A DNA stretch of 25,328 nt from an uncultured Sulfuricurvum sp. (GTDB taxonomy: Bacteria > Campylobacterota > Campylobacteria > Campylobacterales > Sulfurimonadaceae), in the NCBI RefSeq assembly GCF_937936435.1, contig NZ_CALDDG010000107.1:1-25328 (forward strand), in the 5' to 3' direction. Below, in pieces: positions 8,215-15,231 of this stretch. A program made the position numbers and the translations under genes. Below the pieces are notes generated by a model. That model worked only from the letters and a program-made list of their open reading frames with translations, had not been told where the DNA came from and searched no databases. The number at the start of each line of letters is the position of its first letter. Position 1 is the first letter of the stretch.

Positions 8215-9681
8215 TCAGCCTTCTTTTTCCCATGGTGCTTTTGAATGTGCCCATACAGGAGAGTTGATCGCAAGATCCATATCCTGGGCGAAAATAGCGA
8301 ATCCGTCGTATCCGTGGTATGGACCGCTGTAATCCCATGAGTGCATTTGGCGGTATGGGAGACCCATTTTTTGGAATACATACTTCTCTTTGATCCCTGA
8401 AGCTACAAGGTCAGGTTGAAGTTTTTTAACGAATGCTTCAAGCTCATACTCATTGACGTCATCGTAGATGACAGTTGAGCGGAAAATCTCTTCTTTAGTA
8501 CGTTTGTAGTCGTCATCATGAGCGAACTCATAACCGGTTCCGATTACTTCCATACCAAGGTCTTCGTAAGCACCGATAACGTGACGTGGGCGGAGACCAC
8601 CGACGAACAACATTACTTGTTTGCCTTCAAGACGCGGTTTATATTTCGCGATGACCGCATCGATCATCGGTTGATATTTAGCGATAACTTCTTCGCATTT
8701 CTTTTGGATGCTCTCATCAAAGAACGCCGCGATTTTGCGAAGTGATTTGATAGTTTGGCTTGGTCCGAAGAAGTTATATTCTACCCAAGGTATCCCGTAT
8801 TCTTTTTCCATGTGACGGCTGATGTAGTTCATTGAACGGTAGCAGTGAAGCAAGTTCAATTTAACTTTTGGAGTCAATGCCATCTCTTTAAGAGTCGCAT
8901 CTCCTGACCATTGTGCAACAACGCGAAGACCCATTTCTTCAAGAAGAATACGGCTTGACCAAGCATCACCACCGATGTTATAGTCCCCGATGATCGCTAC
9001 GTCGTACTCAGTTGTTTCGACATCGCTGGTATTTACGTTTACTTTTGCATCGAAAACATAGTCACGTACAGTATCGTTCGCAATGTGGTGACCCAATGAT
9101 TGAGAAACCCCGCGGAAACCTTCACAGTTAACCGGAACGATTGTTTTATCCAATTCTTTTGCTTTTACTTTCGCAACAGCACCGATATCGTCCCCGATCA
9201 AACCGATCGGACATTCTGATTGAACAGTGATACCGTTATTCAACGGGAAAAGGTTATTGATTTCATCAATAGCGATACCCAATTTTTTATCTCCACCGAA
9301 AACGATATTGTTTTCTTGGAAATCCGTACTAAAGTTCATAGTAACGAATGTATCAACACCGGTTACACCGATGTAGTAGTTACGACGACCTGCACGGCTG
9401 TATTGACCGCATCCGATAGGACCGTGAGAGATGTGGATCATGTCTTTGACCGGACCCCATACAACCCCTTTAGAACCTGCATAAGCACAACCGCGTTGGC
9501 TCATTACACCCGGAACGGTTTTTTTGTTAGAGCGGACATCTCCACACGTTTTTTGGTTTTCATCATTTGGAGATCCGACACCAAGGTGTTTCTCACGATT
9601 TTTTGCCGCTTTTTGCGGGTACGCTTTTAAGATCTCTTCAATGGCCGCTTTTTGTTTAGCTTCTAGTGTTTCTGGACCCAT
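8215..9681 (-). CDS. nifD: Nitrogenase MoFe protein alpha chain
   Basis: This is the catalytic alpha subunit of Mo-nitrogenase and carries FeMo-cofactor. The cofactor ligands are Cys280 (LLHCYRSMNYI) and His447 (QMHSWDYSGPYHGYDGF). The P-cluster ligands are Cys65 (RGCAYAGSKGVVWG), Cys91 (GPIGCGQYS) and Cys157 (QSECPIGLIGDD). Gln194 and His198 (RGVSQSLGHHIANDTVRD) match the conserved residues near the cofactor. At 488 residues it is full length and of the Mo type; no anf/vnf delta subunit gene is present. The start at 9681 has AGAGG six bases upstream. It follows the unknown 119-residue gene by 14 bp, so the two are surely cotranscribed. Confidence 0.99.
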   Translation of the reverse strand: MGPETLEAKQKAAIEEILKAYPQKAAKNREKHLGVGSPNDENQKTCGDVRSNKKTVPGVMSQRGCAYAGSKGVVWGPVKDMIHISHGPIGCGQYSRAGRRNYYIGVTGVDTFVTMNFSTDFQENNIVFGGDKKLGIAIDEINNLFPLNNGITVQSECPIGLIGDDIGAVAKVKAKELDKTIVPVNCEGFRGVSQSLGHHIANDTVRDYVFDAKVNVNTSDVETTEYDVAIIGDYNIGGDAWSSRILLEEMGLRVVAQWSGDATLKEMALTPKVKLNLLHCYRSMNYISRHMEKEYGIPWVEYNFFGPSQTIKSLRKIAAFFDESIQKKCEEVIAKYQPMIDAVIAKYKPRLEGKQVMLFVGGLRPRHVIGAYEDLGMEVIGTGYEFAHDDDYKRTKEEIFRSTVIYDDVNEYELEAFVKKLQPDLVASGIKEKYVFQKMGLPYRQMHSWDYSGPYHGYDGFAIFAQDMDLAINSPVWAHSKAPWEKEG

Positions 9682-9695
9682 AATACACCTCTTCC

Positions 9696-10055
9696 TTACG
9701 CGATTTCGATGCGGAATTGTTCCATCGAGTCAAGGTTATGACACAATTTCATAGTTTCGTCATCAGCTGCATCCAAACGTTTAGAGATTTCAGACATTTG
9801 GTAACGGTTCATGTAGATCATGTATTTTTGTTCTTTGTTTGGGTTCTCTTCTTTGAAGTAGTGAACCATAGCTTTGAACAAGAATGTATCTTTATTTGTA
9901 TAACTCAACCATTGTTTGTCTTTGTCTTTTGTACCCATCAACAATTTGATTTCTTTAACGTCGCTTACATCAACGTCAGCCAATTTTTCAACTACTTTTT
10001 CATCCGGAACATGATTCCCCATATCTGCTGGGAAGTGAAAACCTAAAATAAACAT
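9696..10055 (-). CDS. Unknown 119-residue protein between nifH and nifD
   Basis: I do not recognise this protein. It lies between nifH (108 bp upstream) and nifD (14 bp downstream), where many anaerobes carry nifI PII genes, but it has no PII features. It is 119 residues, rich in Lys, Asp, Glu and Met, with one cysteine (KLCHNLD) and no signal or membrane segment. It opens with a hydrophobic, possibly strand-forming stretch (MFILGFHFP) and has aromatic patches in DKDKQWLSYTNKDTFLFKAM and QKYMIYMNRYQM. A strong AAGGAG lies just before its ATG. Its place in the operon argues for a role tied to nitrogenase, such as stability, protection or regulation, but that is inference only. It is not CowN-like or AnfG-like by eye. 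Confidence 0.85.
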   Translation of the reverse strand: MFILGFHFPADMGNHVPDEKVVEKLADVDVSDVKEIKLLMGTKDKDKQWLSYTNKDTFLFKAMVHYFKEENPNKEQKYMIYMNRYQMSEISKRLDAADDETMKLCHNLDSMEQFRIEIA

Positions 10056-10105
10056 CTAATCTCCTTTTTCTGTTCTTTTCTTTTCATTATTAAAAAGATG
10101 TTATT

Positions 10106-10122
10106 TGTCATTTGAAATGACA
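10106..10122 (-). other. Perfect inverted repeat after nifH
   Basis: TGTCATTT-G-AAATGACA has eight-base arms and a single central base. It may form a hairpin in the mRNA between nifH and the 119-residue gene, or act as a DNA palindrome for a regulator. It stands in tandem with the hairpin at 10134-10150. Confidence 0.5.
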
Positions 10123-10133
10123 GCCATTGAAGA

Positions 10134-10150
10134 TTCCTCAAAAGAGGAAC
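10134..10150 (-). other. Hairpin just downstream of nifH
   Basis: TTCCTC-AAAAA-GAGGAA (plus-strand reading) is a six-base-pair stem about 14 bases beyond the nifH stop. No long T run follows on the minus strand. Hairpins here are known in other nif operons to stabilise nifH mRNA and raise Fe protein above NifDK; that role is an inference here. Confidence 0.55.
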
Positions 10151-10163
10151 CTCAGGGTTAAAC

Positions 10164-11081
10164 TTACGCTTCGTGCGCTGCTTTACCGACTTGTGATTCG
10201 TCAACTTCGTCTTCAAGACCGAATTCAAGGAGCAAGTCTTCAAGGTCATCCATACTGATCGGAGTAGGAATGATTTTCATATCGTTGTAAACGATTTTGC
10301 GTGCAAGCTCTTTGTATTCGCGAGCTTGGTCAGAGTATGGGCTATACTCAACAACTGTCATACGGCGTAGTTCAGCGTGTTGAACGATGTTGTTACGTGG
10401 TACGAAGTGGATCAATTGAGTTCCGATACGTGTTGCAAGTTCTTTTGCAAGATCGTACTCACGGTCAGTCATACGAGCGTTACAGATAAGACCCGCAAGA
10501 CGTACTCCACCAGTGTTCGCATATTTCAAAATCCCTTTAGAGATGTTGTTAGCTGCGTACATCGCCATCATTTCACCTGACATAACGATGTAAATTTCTT
10601 GTGCTTTACCTTCACGAATCGGCATTGCGAATCCACCGCAAACAACGTCACCAAGAACGTCGTAAGAAACGAAATCCAAACCGTCTTCATCGTATGCACC
10701 CTCTTCCTCAAGGAAGTTAATCGCAGTAATAACCCCACGACCTGCACAACCAACACCTGGCTCTGGTCCGCCTGACTCTGTGCAGTTGATCCAACCACCC
10801 GGAGTTTCTCTATCAAATAGGCCTTTACCCCAAAGACGAGCTTGTTCCATCTCAACGTCTTCAATAGTTCCCATTTCTGCTGCAAGAGAAAGAATAGTAT
10901 CTTGTGCTTTCTCGTGAAGAATCAAACGAGTTGAATCCGCTTTTGGATCACACCCAACAATCATAATATTTTTATCGAAATAGTGTGCCATTGCTGCCAA
11001 TGTATTTTGAGATGTAGTAGATTTACCAATCCCACCTTTTCCGTAGAACGCGATTTGTCGCAAACTAGCTGATCCAGCCAT
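10164..11081 (-). CDS. nifH: Nitrogenase iron protein (dinitrogenase reductase)
   Basis: This is the homodimeric ATP-dependent Fe protein that passes electrons to MoFe protein. The P-loop GKGGIGKST is at residues 14-22. The 4Fe-4S ligands are Cys112 (GVGCAGRG) and Cys148 (DVVCGGFAMP), and Arg115 is the usual ADP-ribosylation site. I start at MAGSASLRQ (11081) because AAGGGG lies just upstream and a sigma54-like promoter begins 35 bp upstream; the frame extends to a TTG at 11186, but that would run through the promoter. It is 305 residues, longer than usual. About ten extra residues (around 81-98, QARLWGKGLFDRETPGGWIN) replace the short DVLKVGYGGV-like segment of typical NifH. The rest is highly conserved. 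Confidence 0.99.
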   Translation of the reverse strand: MAGSASLRQIAFYGKGGIGKSTTSQNTLAAMAHYFDKNIMIVGCDPKADSTRLILHEKAQDTILSLAAEMGTIEDVEMEQARLWGKGLFDRETPGGWINCTESGGPEPGVGCAGRGVITAINFLEEEGAYDEDGLDFVSYDVLGDVVCGGFAMPIREGKAQEIYIVMSGEMMAMYAANNISKGILKYANTGGVRLAGLICNARMTDREYDLAKELATRIGTQLIHFVPRNNIVQHAELRRMTVVEYSPYSDQAREYKELARKIVYNDMKIIPTPISMDDLEDLLLEFGLEDEVDESQVGKAAHEA

Positions 11082-11115
11082 GTTAACCCCTTTTTGTGAA
11101 CTTCGCTTTAACTGG

Positions 11116-11131
11116 TGCAAAGGGTGTTCTA
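11116..11131 (-). promoter_or_regulatory. Sigma54-like promoter of nifH
   Basis: TAGAACACCCTTTGCA on the minus strand has the TTGC -12 element and, ten bases before its GC, an AG where the -24 GG is usual. It ends 34 bases before the nifH ATG, giving a short leader. The same element precedes nifB, the FIST gene and the NifX-like gene. Confidence 0.7.
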
Positions 11132-11141
11132 TGGTTTTTTG

Positions 11142-11178
11142 CGACAATCTCCGAAACACACCGACAAAATGACGACAA
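11142..11178 (-). repeat. Three TTGTCG direct repeats upstream of the nifH promoter
   Basis: On the minus strand TTGTCG occurs at 11178-11173, 11167-11162 and 11147-11142. The copies are spaced 11 and 20 bases apart, about one and two helical turns, so they face the same side of the DNA. They lie 10 to 50 bases upstream of the sigma54-like promoter, where an activator could bind. With the CGACA half of the palindrome at 11212-11223 they suggest one binding protein. Confidence 0.45.
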
Positions 11179-11181
11179 TGA

Positions 11182-11193
11182 TACAAATTTGTA
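11182..11193. repeat. 12-bp palindrome TACAAATTTGTA
   Basis: A perfect 12-bp palindrome abuts the -24 element of the CZB-gene promoter, midway between the divergent genes. It could be an operator for a dimeric regulator; no known site is recognised with certainty. Confidence 0.4.
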
Positions 11194-11208
11194 GGAATGT
11201 GAGTTGCA
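11193..11208 (+). promoter_or_regulatory. Sigma54-like promoter of the CZB-like gene
   Basis: AGGAATGTGAGTTGCA on the plus strand has GG and GC exactly ten bases apart, the standard sigma54 -24/-12 geometry, in the GGAAT-N6-TTGC form known from Campylobacter. It lies 105 bp before the gene at 11313 and points away from nifH. Confidence 0.55.
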
Positions 11209-11211
11209 GTT

Positions 11212-11223
11212 ATGTCGCGACAT
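11212..11223. repeat. 12-bp palindrome ATGTCGCGACAT
   Basis: A perfect 12-bp palindrome lies in the nifH/CZB divergent region, just downstream of the CZB promoter and about 80 bp upstream of the nifH promoter. Its halves contain CGACA, the core of the TTGTCG repeats nearby. It is a likely regulator site. Confidence 0.5.
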
Positions 11224-11312
11224 TCTTTTTTCCCTTTCTGATTAAAAAATAAGCGGTAATTCTTATCTATAATTATTCATAACTGTTACACTTCCGCTAA
11301 AAAGAGGCGGCC

Positions 11313-11873
11313 ATGTCTAACAAAGAACGATCCATCCATAGCCTGCATCAGGCTCGGACGGCCCACATACGCTGGGTCAACGCAATCAAACTCCTCGTAT
11401 CGGGCATCGATGTTCCCGCCGATACTATCGCCCTCTCACCGACCGACTCTCCGTTCGGAAAATGGTTTTACGATGAAGCGATGCTGTTTTCATTAGGAAC
11501 GTCGCGTATGGTTCTCGAAGACATCGAAGTGCTTTTGCTTTCCATGCATGACAAATACACCAAAATATACCCTATCTATTACGGACAGAAAAAAAGAAGC
11601 CTTTTAGGGGATATCATGGGACGAAAAAGCCATGCCAGCGAATATGAGATGGAGCTCTCTTTACGTTATTATGAAGAGATCGTTCTCCTCTCCGATAAAC
11701 TCAAACACAAGCTTCGTGTTTTGGAAAGCCAGTTGTTGAGCATCGGAGAAGAGAAATTTGCCGATATCGCCAAATTCACCCAAGCTGCTCCTTCGACTCC
11801 AAAGCAGCAGCCCCTGAACGAAGAACCGAAAGATTCCGATGAAGCCTACTACTACGGTACGCGGGGACGATAA
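11313..11873 (+). CDS. CZB-domain-like cytosolic protein, 186 residues
   Basis: The N-terminal part resembles the chemoreceptor zinc-binding (CZB) family: ARTAHIRWVNAI (His18) followed by SPFGKWFYDEA at about 46-56 and LLLSMHDKYTKIY (His79). In typical CZB domains a zinc-binding Cys precedes the FGKW motif; here that place is Ser46, and only one His is obvious in the later helix, so zinc binding may be lost or changed. A helical, charged C-terminal half follows (about 105-155) and a disordered tail. There is no receptor or membrane part. The gene is divergent from nifH, with a GG-N10-GC sigma54-like promoter and an AGAGG ribosome-binding site. A redox, metal or c-di-GMP-linked sensor role in nitrogen fixation is possible but inferred. 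Confidence 0.75.
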   Translation: MSNKERSIHSLHQARTAHIRWVNAIKLLVSGIDVPADTIALSPTDSPFGKWFYDEAMLFSLGTSRMVLEDIEVLLLSMHDKYTKIYPIYYGQKKRSLLGDIMGRKSHASEYEMELSLRYYEEIVLLSDKLKHKLRVLESQLLSIGEEKFADIAKFTQAAPSTPKQQPLNEEPKDSDEAYYYGTRGR

Positions 11874-11878
11874 TCCCC
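11863..11878. other. Small hairpin between convergent genes
   Basis: GGGGA-CGATAA-TCCCC spans the stop codon of the CZB-like gene, 5 bp before the stop of the convergent binding-protein gene. No T run follows on either strand, so termination is only weakly supported. Confidence 0.3.
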
Positions 11879-11882
11879 ACTT

Positions 11883-12872
11883 TCACGGATGCAGTATCTG
11901 CGATATCTCCTCTTCCGACAATTTATAATGATAGAAATGTTCATAAAAATCATAAATCCTTTTTCGGATCGGATATTCTTTAAATCTCTCGGGATAAAAG
12001 ATTTCCGCCGCCCATAAGAGTGCCAACGGCTGTTCAGGGGTGTAGTGGGTCCACACGTGAGCCCCCATCGGAACCGCATACACCCTTTTATTCTTGACGG
12101 CATTTATCTGAGCGAAACGGGGGTCTTGATAGAGTGCCGCAACTTCATCGCTGTTCCATACAAACAGATAATCGGGATTCCATACAAGAATCTGCTCCAT
12201 ATTGATCCGGGCATGATCCGGCACCCCTTTTGCGACATTGATTCCGCCCGCTTTTTCGATCACCCACGTCGCGGTAGAAACCATCGGAAGGGTAAGATTG
12301 GTGTAACGCAAATAGAGCGCTTTCGGCTTGGTTTTGACGTGCGAAACGCGCGTGGCGATCTGAGCGAGAGTTTCGTCATAATAACGGTTGTACTCTTTCG
12401 CACGCTCCTCTTTGCTCATAATGGCGCCCAAAAGCGTCATCGTTTCTTTAATGCTCTCGGGGGAGTTCCAGTATAACGCAACGGTCGGAAATCCTTTTTT
12501 GGCCAAATTGTCCGCACTGATTTTATTAACGACAAAAACGACGTCTGAGGGTAATGTGCTCAACGCCTCGGTATTGACATCCCAGCTCGGCCCTCCGTTG
12601 GAAACAACCTTCTGCGTCGCTATCTTGGGGGCAAAAACGGCTTGAAATTTCCAGTTTTTACCGCTCATGTATCCGTTCATGCCGTTTTGAATCGTATCGG
12701 CGCATCCGAGTGCAAACAAAAACGCATTTACGGCCGGAGTTCCACCCGCCGTTACGACCTTATCCACTTTCAAAGGGATCTCGACGCTGCGCCCGGTCAT
12801 ATCGACGATCGTCTTCGTTTGTACGGCAAATACCGACGCGATAGCCAAGAACCAAATAAAAAGGAAACGCAT
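11883..12872 (-). CDS. Periplasmic metal- or chelate-binding protein (FecB/BtuF/MolA type)
   Basis: This 329-residue protein has a signal peptide (MRFLFIWFLAIASVFAVQ) and the fold pattern of helical-backbone binding proteins that serve metal-chelate ABC importers (VDMTGRSVEIP, GGTPAVNAFLFALG, WNPDYLFVWN, RFAQINAVKNKRVYAVP). It starts one base after the stop of the TonB receptor gene, so the two are translationally coupled and should handle the same substrate: receptor across the outer membrane, this protein in the periplasm. No permease or ATPase gene is in the window. The family binds ferric siderophores, heme, B12 or, for the MolA group, molybdate/tungstate. Setting in a nif region and a ModE-like upstream repeat make iron or molybdenum species the best guesses. 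Confidence 0.85.
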   Translation of the reverse strand: MRFLFIWFLAIASVFAVQTKTIVDMTGRSVEIPLKVDKVVTAGGTPAVNAFLFALGCADTIQNGMNGYMSGKNWKFQAVFAPKIATQKVVSNGGPSWDVNTEALSTLPSDVVFVVNKISADNLAKKGFPTVALYWNSPESIKETMTLLGAIMSKEERAKEYNRYYDETLAQIATRVSHVKTKPKALYLRYTNLTLPMVSTATWVIEKAGGINVAKGVPDHARINMEQILVWNPDYLFVWNSDEVAALYQDPRFAQINAVKNKRVYAVPMGAHVWTHYTPEQPLALLWAAEIFYPERFKEYPIRKRIYDFYEHFYHYKLSEEEISQILHP

Positions 12873-12873
12873 C

Positions 12874-15072
12874 TTAAAACTTCAACGCCAAACTGGCCAT
12901 GGCGGTAAACGGAGCACCCGGATAGTATGACGCGCTGTTGGTGCCGCTGTCGTCCAAATCGTTTTTGATGATAGCGATATATTGTCGGTCAAACAGATTT
13001 TGGAGAGACAGGGTCGCAGCGATCTCTTTGAATCCGGCAACATTGCGTCTGACGTATCCGCACTCTATGTCCATTGTCGTGTATGAAGGGATACGCTGAG
13101 TATTCAAAATGTCCCCGTAGCGCGAATCGACGTATTTCAGTGCCGGAGTCAGGAAAAAGCCGTCGTACTTAAAGGTACTTCCTACTTTAAAGAGCCATTT
13201 CGGCGCATCCGGAACCTGATTGCCGTCAATTTCCAGCAAAGCACCTCCGGTCGTCACTAAATTTTGCGTGAAATTCAACGCGTTGTACGAAAGTGCGCTG
13301 AAAAGTTCCCAATCCGGCGTCGGTTCATAATACGCACCGAGTTCGACCCCTTTTCCCTCCGCCTGCGCATTGCTTTGATAATAGTTCAGGTTTACTACCG
13401 GATCATACACCGTCACCTGTTTGTTCACGTATTTTGAATAATACAGCGTCGGTTCCACCCGCCAATTTTCCCCTTTGATCTTCATCCCGATATCATAAGT
13501 GTCCGACGTTTCGAGTTTGAGCTTATCCCAGATATCCTGCAATGTGATTCCGGCACTTTGAAAAACACTCTTTTTACTTTTATAAATCGAAAACAGCGGG
13601 CCGTTCCACGGATTGGCATACCCCTTGGCATAATTCGCGTTGAGAAGCACATCCGGCGAGAGTTTGTAGCTGAGATTCAAACTCGGTAATACTTTTTTAA
13701 ACGTGATCGCATCGACGTGCAGATCCGGATCGATCGTCGCACTCGCCATCGCTTCATCATACGATACGTCTCCCGCCGTCGTCGTATATCCTTGAATACT
13801 CGGGAGTTTCATCTCCAGATAGCGCACACCGGCCTGCACTTTCCAATCATCCGTCTCTTTTTTCAATGTTAAAAACGGGCTTTTAAACTCTCTGCTTCCG
13901 ATATCGTTCAACATCCCCCATGAACTGAATACCAAATGACCGTTGCTGATCGTATAGCTTTTTTGTCCTGCCGGAGGGGGGATCGTATCGATTTTTTGAT
14001 ACCAGTAACCGATTGCCGCATCCAACCACGCAAAACTTTTGTCGTATCGCAATACAACTCCGTTTTGCTCCTGCTCCATGTCGATTTTATTTACGACGTT
14101 GCTGCTGGAGTTGTATCCCAACCGATAACCGTCCGTATCGATATGGTAAGGCTTGATCGATAAAAGACCATCCAGCAACCTGGCCTGAATGTTGGCTTGA
14201 ATCAGATTCTCTTTAAAGTGCTGCTTGTTAAAGTCGTAATAATATTTATCGTTCGCCGCCGAACCGGTCAGTTGCGTATTAAAATCGAAATCGTTGTAAG
14301 TAGAGAGATCGCTTGCCTGAGCATACGTCAATCCCCGATAATCGTTACGCTCGATATCGTTGTGGGCTGCCAAAATATCGACACTGAGCGCATCGGTAAT
14401 CGGCACCGTAATTCCGGCTTCGATATTATCGCGTTTCGACATCCCCGCTCCTCTCCATTTATCGACTTCGGAATGGGATGCCGAGATAAAGAACTTACTG
14501 CCATGTACCGTTTTACCGCTGTCGACGCGTGCGAAAGTTCGTGAAAACGACTCTCCTCCGAAGGTTTGTTTCATATAGACTTCGAAATGATCCAGCGCTT
14601 TTTTGGTTTTCATATCCAACGACCCGGCATTGTTGCCGAATCCGAATCCGCTGTCGGCATTCGAAGGACCGCTGGTGAAACTCATGCTATCGATGTTTTC
14701 CATATCGAGAATACTCCCCATCGCACCCTGTCCGACGTTTACCACGGAAGGAACTCCGTCGTTGGTAAGGGCGAAACGACCGAACGTATCGGCATAAAGT
14801 CCCCGTATTCGAAACGAATTTTGATCCAATGACAATCCGTAAACGTCCGCCTGTCCCGTATGAACGGAAGGGAGCATATCCAATGCTTTATACGGGTTTG
14901 TCGCTCCGGGTCCAACCCGATTGTCAATGCTCTCTTTAGAAACGACCGTCGCCTTCATATCTTCAGTGATTGCCGAATCAATGATGCCGATCTGCTCGAT
15001 TTCGATCGTTTCGGCAATCAATGATGATGCCACCATAGAGAGCGCTCCCATTACTATTATCTTCTTTTTCAA
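12874..15072 (-). CDS. TonB-dependent outer-membrane receptor
   Basis: This 732-residue protein has a signal peptide (MKKKIIVMGALSMVASSLIAE), a plug domain (about 40-165, with SFRIRGLYADTFGRFALTNDGVPS) and a 22-strand-type barrel ending in a terminal Phe (MASLALKF). Such receptors import scarce metal complexes using TonB energy. The start codon is TTG at 15072, with AGGAG six bases upstream; the next in-frame ATG would cut the signal peptide. The binding-protein gene follows after one base. An inverted repeat overlapping the likely promoter (15109-15132) implies metal-controlled repression. Substrate specificity cannot be read from the barrel. Position between two nif operons suggests supply of Fe or Mo to nitrogenase, which is inference. 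Confidence 0.93.
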   Translation of the reverse strand: MKKKIIVMGALSMVASSLIAETIEIEQIGIIDSAITEDMKATVVSKESIDNRVGPGATNPYKALDMLPSVHTGQADVYGLSLDQNSFRIRGLYADTFGRFALTNDGVPSVVNVGQGAMGSILDMENIDSMSFTSGPSNADSGFGFGNNAGSLDMKTKKALDHFEVYMKQTFGGESFSRTFARVDSGKTVHGSKFFISASHSEVDKWRGAGMSKRDNIEAGITVPITDALSVDILAAHNDIERNDYRGLTYAQASDLSTYNDFDFNTQLTGSAANDKYYYDFNKQHFKENLIQANIQARLLDGLLSIKPYHIDTDGYRLGYNSSSNVVNKIDMEQEQNGVVLRYDKSFAWLDAAIGYWYQKIDTIPPPAGQKSYTISNGHLVFSSWGMLNDIGSREFKSPFLTLKKETDDWKVQAGVRYLEMKLPSIQGYTTTAGDVSYDEAMASATIDPDLHVDAITFKKVLPSLNLSYKLSPDVLLNANYAKGYANPWNGPLFSIYKSKKSVFQSAGITLQDIWDKLKLETSDTYDIGMKIKGENWRVEPTLYYSKYVNKQVTVYDPVVNLNYYQSNAQAEGKGVELGAYYEPTPDWELFSALSYNALNFTQNLVTTGGALLEIDGNQVPDAPKWLFKVGSTFKYDGFFLTPALKYVDSRYGDILNTQRIPSYTTMDIECGYVRRNVAGFKEIAATLSLQNLFDRQYIAIIKNDLDDSGTNSASYYPGAPFTAMASLALKF

Positions 15073-15101
15073 TTCAAACTCCTATTGCAATCTCGCTCGC
15101 A

Positions 15102-15107
15102 ATTATA
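15102..15107 (-). promoter_or_regulatory. Candidate -10 box of the TonB receptor gene
   Basis: TATAAT on the minus strand, 30 bases before the TTG start. The upstream inverted repeat covers the -10/-35 spacer, so a bound regulator would block polymerase. Confidence 0.45.
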
Positions 15108-15108
15108 A

Positions 15109-15132
15109 CGTTATATCTTTATTGATATAATG
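15109..15132. promoter_or_regulatory. Inverted repeat resembling a ModE operator
   Basis: CGTTATATC-N6-GATATAATG has nine-base arms with eight matches. It lies 37-60 bases before the TonB receptor start and touches the likely -10 box. CGTTATAT half-sites in inverted orientation are typical of ModE, the molybdate-responsive repressor, as I recall it. A smaller palindrome ATAACGTTAT (15105-15114) overlaps it. A Fur-type AT-rich site is an alternative. Confidence 0.45.
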
Positions 15133-15140
15133 TAATAGAT

Positions 15141-15231
15141 AAAAAAACGGGGCTGATTTCCTCTCTTTTTTGTTTAATAATTAATCACTGTACCGCATGG
15201 AAAGAAACCGGTTAAAAGAGCTGTATCAGCC
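15141..15231 (-). terminator. Extended stem with T run after the nifB-nifV operon
   Basis: On the minus strand GGCTGAT (15231-15225) pairs with ATCAGCC (15157-15151), and inside it CTCTTTT (15220-15214) pairs with AAAAGAG (15169-15163), leaving a 44-base loop. CCG and then seven T residues follow. This looks like a terminator with a long branched stem, 118 bp beyond the last gene of the operon and before the TonB promoter. A structured regulatory RNA is possible but not recognised. Confidence 0.5.

Noticed and set aside
9220..9630. Long plus-strand frames opposite nifD, nifH, nifB and other genes
   Set aside because: They are antisense shadows of conserved genes, with no ribosome-binding site and no recognisable protein.
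9696..10055. nifI (PII-like) or AnfG-like gene between nifH and nifD
   Set aside because: The 119-residue protein has no PII T-loop or opening strand pattern and no resemblance to AnfG; AnfG genes also lie between D and K, not between H and D.
11082..11186. N-terminal extension of NifH to a TTG at 11186
   Set aside because: The extra 35 residues match no NifH and would run through the sigma54-like promoter; the ATG at 11081 has a good ribosome-binding site.
11082..11312. Classical NifA site TGT-N10-ACA upstream of nifH
   Set aside because: Each TGT in the region was checked by eye and none is followed by ACA after ten bases.
11863..11878. Bidirectional terminator between the CZB gene and the binding-protein gene
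   Set aside because: The stem is only five base pairs and no T run follows on either strand.
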